A DNA stretch of 64,000 bases from Immersiella caudata. Taxonomy: Eukaryota; Ascomycota; Sordariomycetes; Sordariales; Lasiosphaeriaceae. Below are positions 61,798 through 64,000 of this stretch, piece by piece. The notes beneath the pieces were generated by a model. That model did not search any database and was not told the DNA's origin. It was given only the letters and a program-made list of their open reading frames with translations. The position numbers and the translations under genes are program-made. Where the stretch lies: assembly GCA_030512335.1 (NCBI GenBank), contig JAULSU010000002.1, positions 4,464,001 through 4,528,000 of the forward strand. Direction: 5' to 3'. The stretch's first letter is position 1. The number at the start of each line of letters is the position of its first letter.

Positions 61798-63051
61798 ATG
61801 AAGCTCCTCGGGCTTCTTCTCTGCCTCACCCAGCTGCAAACCGTGCTCGCCGCATCCTCCACTTTACGAATTGGCGACAGCAACACCACCATCTCGGTCA
61901 ACCTCCCGCCCAACTCCGACGATGTCAACTTTTACATTTCCACCCCCGACTACGTGAGACACAACCCCAAATCCCCATCAACACCACCAGCTAACATTCA
62001 TTAGTACCAATACACCGCCATCGGCTTCGGCTCCCTCATGTCCAACTCCCTCCTCCTAATCGCCTACCCCTCCACCACCGGCGGCATCACCATCTCCCCC
62101 CGCTTCGCCACAACCCCCTACTCCGAACCCGTCTTCGACCCCTCCATCCGCCTCACCATCCATCCTCCCTCCGGCATCCACGCCCACGAAATGCTCATCA
62201 ACGCCACCTGCCACACCTGCCGCACCCACTTCGACCCTCTCTCCCCCTCCCAACCCATGATCTTCGCCTCCGGTCCGCCCTCGCATCTGGCCTCCGATGA
62301 CCCCTCCGCTCCTCTCCGCCGCCACGTCGTCCACGGGCGTTTCACCATTGATCTCGTCCGCGCCACCGGCGCCGGCGGCGTTCCCTTCCCTGATACCCGC
62401 ACCGTAGGCGCGTCTCTCATCGGGGGTGTAGTCGCTACGCCCCGAAGCAAACAATCCCTAGCACATGGTATCGTCTTCGCGGTGGCAACGCTGGTGATCG
62501 CACCCGCGGATATGATCATCGCGGGCGCATTGCGAAGATGGCCGGTGCTGCACGGGGTGTCGGCGACGGTGTATGTTGCGCTTGCAATCGGGGCGTTGGT
62601 TCCCGGGATTGCGATCAGCAGGGAGCATTTTGCGACGAAGGGGTATGCCACGGGACATCAAGTTCTGGGGTTGATTGGCGTGGCGGTGCTGTTTGGGATG
62701 TTCCTGTGGGGATTGGGGATGGGGGTGAGACGGCACGCGGCGAAGAAGAGGGGCGAGGATGTGAATAAGGGGGATAGCGTCTGGGGGAAGGTGCATCGGT
62801 GGGTGGGCAGGGGGGTTTGGGTGGTGTTTATTGTGGATGGGGGGTTGGGGTTGAGGTTAGCGGAGAGGAGTCATCTGTTCATGATGGGGTACGGGGTGTT
62901 GGTGGGTGCGGTGTTCCTTGTGGGGTTGCCCATTTGGTTTTTGATCTGGAGGTGTTCCAAGTATCAGAGGGAGAAGGAGGTTGAGGAGGATAATCATGAG
63001 CTGCAGCAGTATAGTATTTATAACCATAGCCATCACAACCACAACTACTGA
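61798..63051 (+). CDS. DOMON-cytochrome b561 membrane protein
   Basis: Exon 1 is 61798-61953, the intron (GTGAGA...TTAG) is 61954-62004, and exon 2 is 62005-63051; the protein has 400 residues. A signal peptide (MKLLGLLLCLTQLQTVLAA) precedes a DOMON/CDH-type cytochrome domain (about residues 20-215), with ISVNLPPNSDDVNFYISTPD and YQYTAIGFGSLMSNSLLLIA. A five- to six-helix b561 domain follows. Its four conserved haem His are all present, in SLAHGIVFA, RRWPVLHGVSATV, YATGHQVLGLIG and KVHRWVGRGVWVV. The cytosolic tail is charged and ends His/Asn-rich. Such proteins move electrons across membranes and may serve metal or radical reduction outside the cell. An ATG ten codons upstream (61768) is possible. 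Confidence 0.88.
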
Positions 63052-63620
63052 GTAAGTAGGTGGTTGGGGTGGAATGAGCTCGGGTGTGGGGCGGAGTTTG
63101 GCGTCGAGGTTGGATGGTCATTTGGATTCAAGTTGCAATTATGTTTTGTTTTATTGCTGGGGATAATCACCTAGGTATCTTCTTGGTCACCCAGTTCTCA
63201 GGGAAGAGGGTCCTGATTTCCCTCGCCTGGACTAAGGGCGCTTTATGAGAGGGTTACAGTTTTGTTTACATGCTAGGTCTCCTCTCTAAAAAGTGCAACG
63301 TTGATGGCAGGCCATAGGGGTGACTGAAACTTGATGGAATTTCTATTTTGCATCTGTAAGTATTAGGGACGGGCCCCATCCTCTCGAATTGGCGTATTCA
63401 TGTGTTACATGTGAACTCCCGCTCAAGCGCCTCTTTCGACGCCGAAAATGCAGTGATTTCTTGTCAGGGTTCTCTGGGGTCTCAAAAGTCCCACCAGCAG
63501 ATGTATTTCTTTATATGCACACGGGTACCGCTACCGCTCGGTACTTCGACTCCTTTTCCCAGCCTGCAGAGGCCGGCACAGGAAGGTGGTCTCTGGTAAA
63601 TGCAGTTGTTGTATCCAAAA
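63052..63620. other. intergenic, convergent 3' ends
   Basis: About 570 bp between convergent stops. Presumed 3' untranslated regions; nothing else seen. Confidence 0.5.
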
Positions 63621-64000
63621 CTATTTCGATTCGCTTCGGTTCTCTTCTCTCTGATCAGAACCATCTGAAGAAGTCGCCTCTTCGAGCGCCTTCTCAGTCA
63701 CCTTCTCCTTTTTCGGCAGGAGATCATCCCTGCGTATCGCCCATCCTCCCCTCCATCCGAACCACCTTGTTTCCCTTGGGCCGCGAGCAAGACACACGAT
63801 GATGGCGAAGCTGATGAACGCAACTGCACCTGTTAGCACCATCTCAACATCCCATCACAGGAAACCTACTGCTACAGCTTCCACTGTACACCCAACCCCC
63901 GTGAGCATAGAGCCGATTTCCCACCGCCGTTCCCGTCAACTGCCCCGAGAAAGCCGCCACCATGTAGGCCGTATTCACACGATTCCTCGCATCCGGTCTG
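63621..64000 (-). CDS. MFS transporter, 3' end
   Basis: The last two exons of a gene that continues past the right edge: 63876-64000 (partial) and 63621-63829. The intron uses a GTAGCA donor and an ACAG acceptor. The text DARNRVNTAYMVAAFSGQLT and GTAVGNRLYAHGGWVYSGS, then AVAFISFAIIVCLARG, is the last pair of membrane helices of a major facilitator transporter, with ARGP at the inner end. A charged tail of about 50 residues follows (RDDLLPKKEKVTEKALEEAT). The substrate cannot be told from this part. The donor choice is the least sure detail. Confidence 0.75.

Overview
The window is nuclear DNA of a filamentous ascomycete, most likely a Sordariomycete. Genes are compact and carry short GT-AG introns of about 50-70 nt with GTAAGT/GTACGT donors and CTGAC-type branch sites. 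The gene set includes a Rho4-type GTPase, Zn2Cys6 regulator, HET and NACHT proteins, Asa1, Esf2, Erg8 and an Atg33-like protein. Exon joins below were worked out by eye from splice signals, reading phase and family resemblance.

Layout. 1-9250: the 3' end of a Rho GTPase, mitoribosomal mL40, an Atg33-like protein, an intron-containing tRNA-Arg(ACG), Tma20, a small I78-type protease inhibitor, then about 3 kb almost without genes. 9258-11178: a secreted S10 carboxypeptidase with altered substrate-binding residues. 11717-19246: an accessory locus with an intact HET-domain gene facing away from a decayed NACHT (NLR-type) gene. 19575-28804: pantothenate synthetase, a secreted LPMO-like protein, RNase P subunit Pop4, a PlsB-type acyltransferase with a peroxisomal C-terminus, and the WD40 protein Asa1. 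31410-46068: a Zn2Cys6 regulator, a HAD phosphatase, a TTC1-like TPR protein, Nmd3, a disordered protein, Esf2 and an aldehyde dehydrogenase. 46701-54881: a small conserved protein, phosphomevalonate kinase and a 1174-residue PPR protein. 55993-60000: a second decayed stretch with a broken regulator-like gene, a 13-bp minisatellite, a 9-bp purine satellite and an AT-rich patch. 60329 to the end: an unknown protein, a DOMON-cytochrome b561 protein and the 3' end of an MFS transporter gene.

How the genes fit together. Most are single housekeeping genes, not a pathway cluster. Several serve ribosome or RNA work (mL40, Tma20, Pop4, Nmd3, Esf2, the PPR protein). The notable unit is the HET/NLR pair. 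In fungi these two families drive non-self recognition and cell death, and here the effector-type gene is open while the receptor-type gene carries a stop, several frame changes and a perfect 50-bp duplication in one intron. A second family-level pseudogene lies at 56-57.8 kb next to simple repeats.
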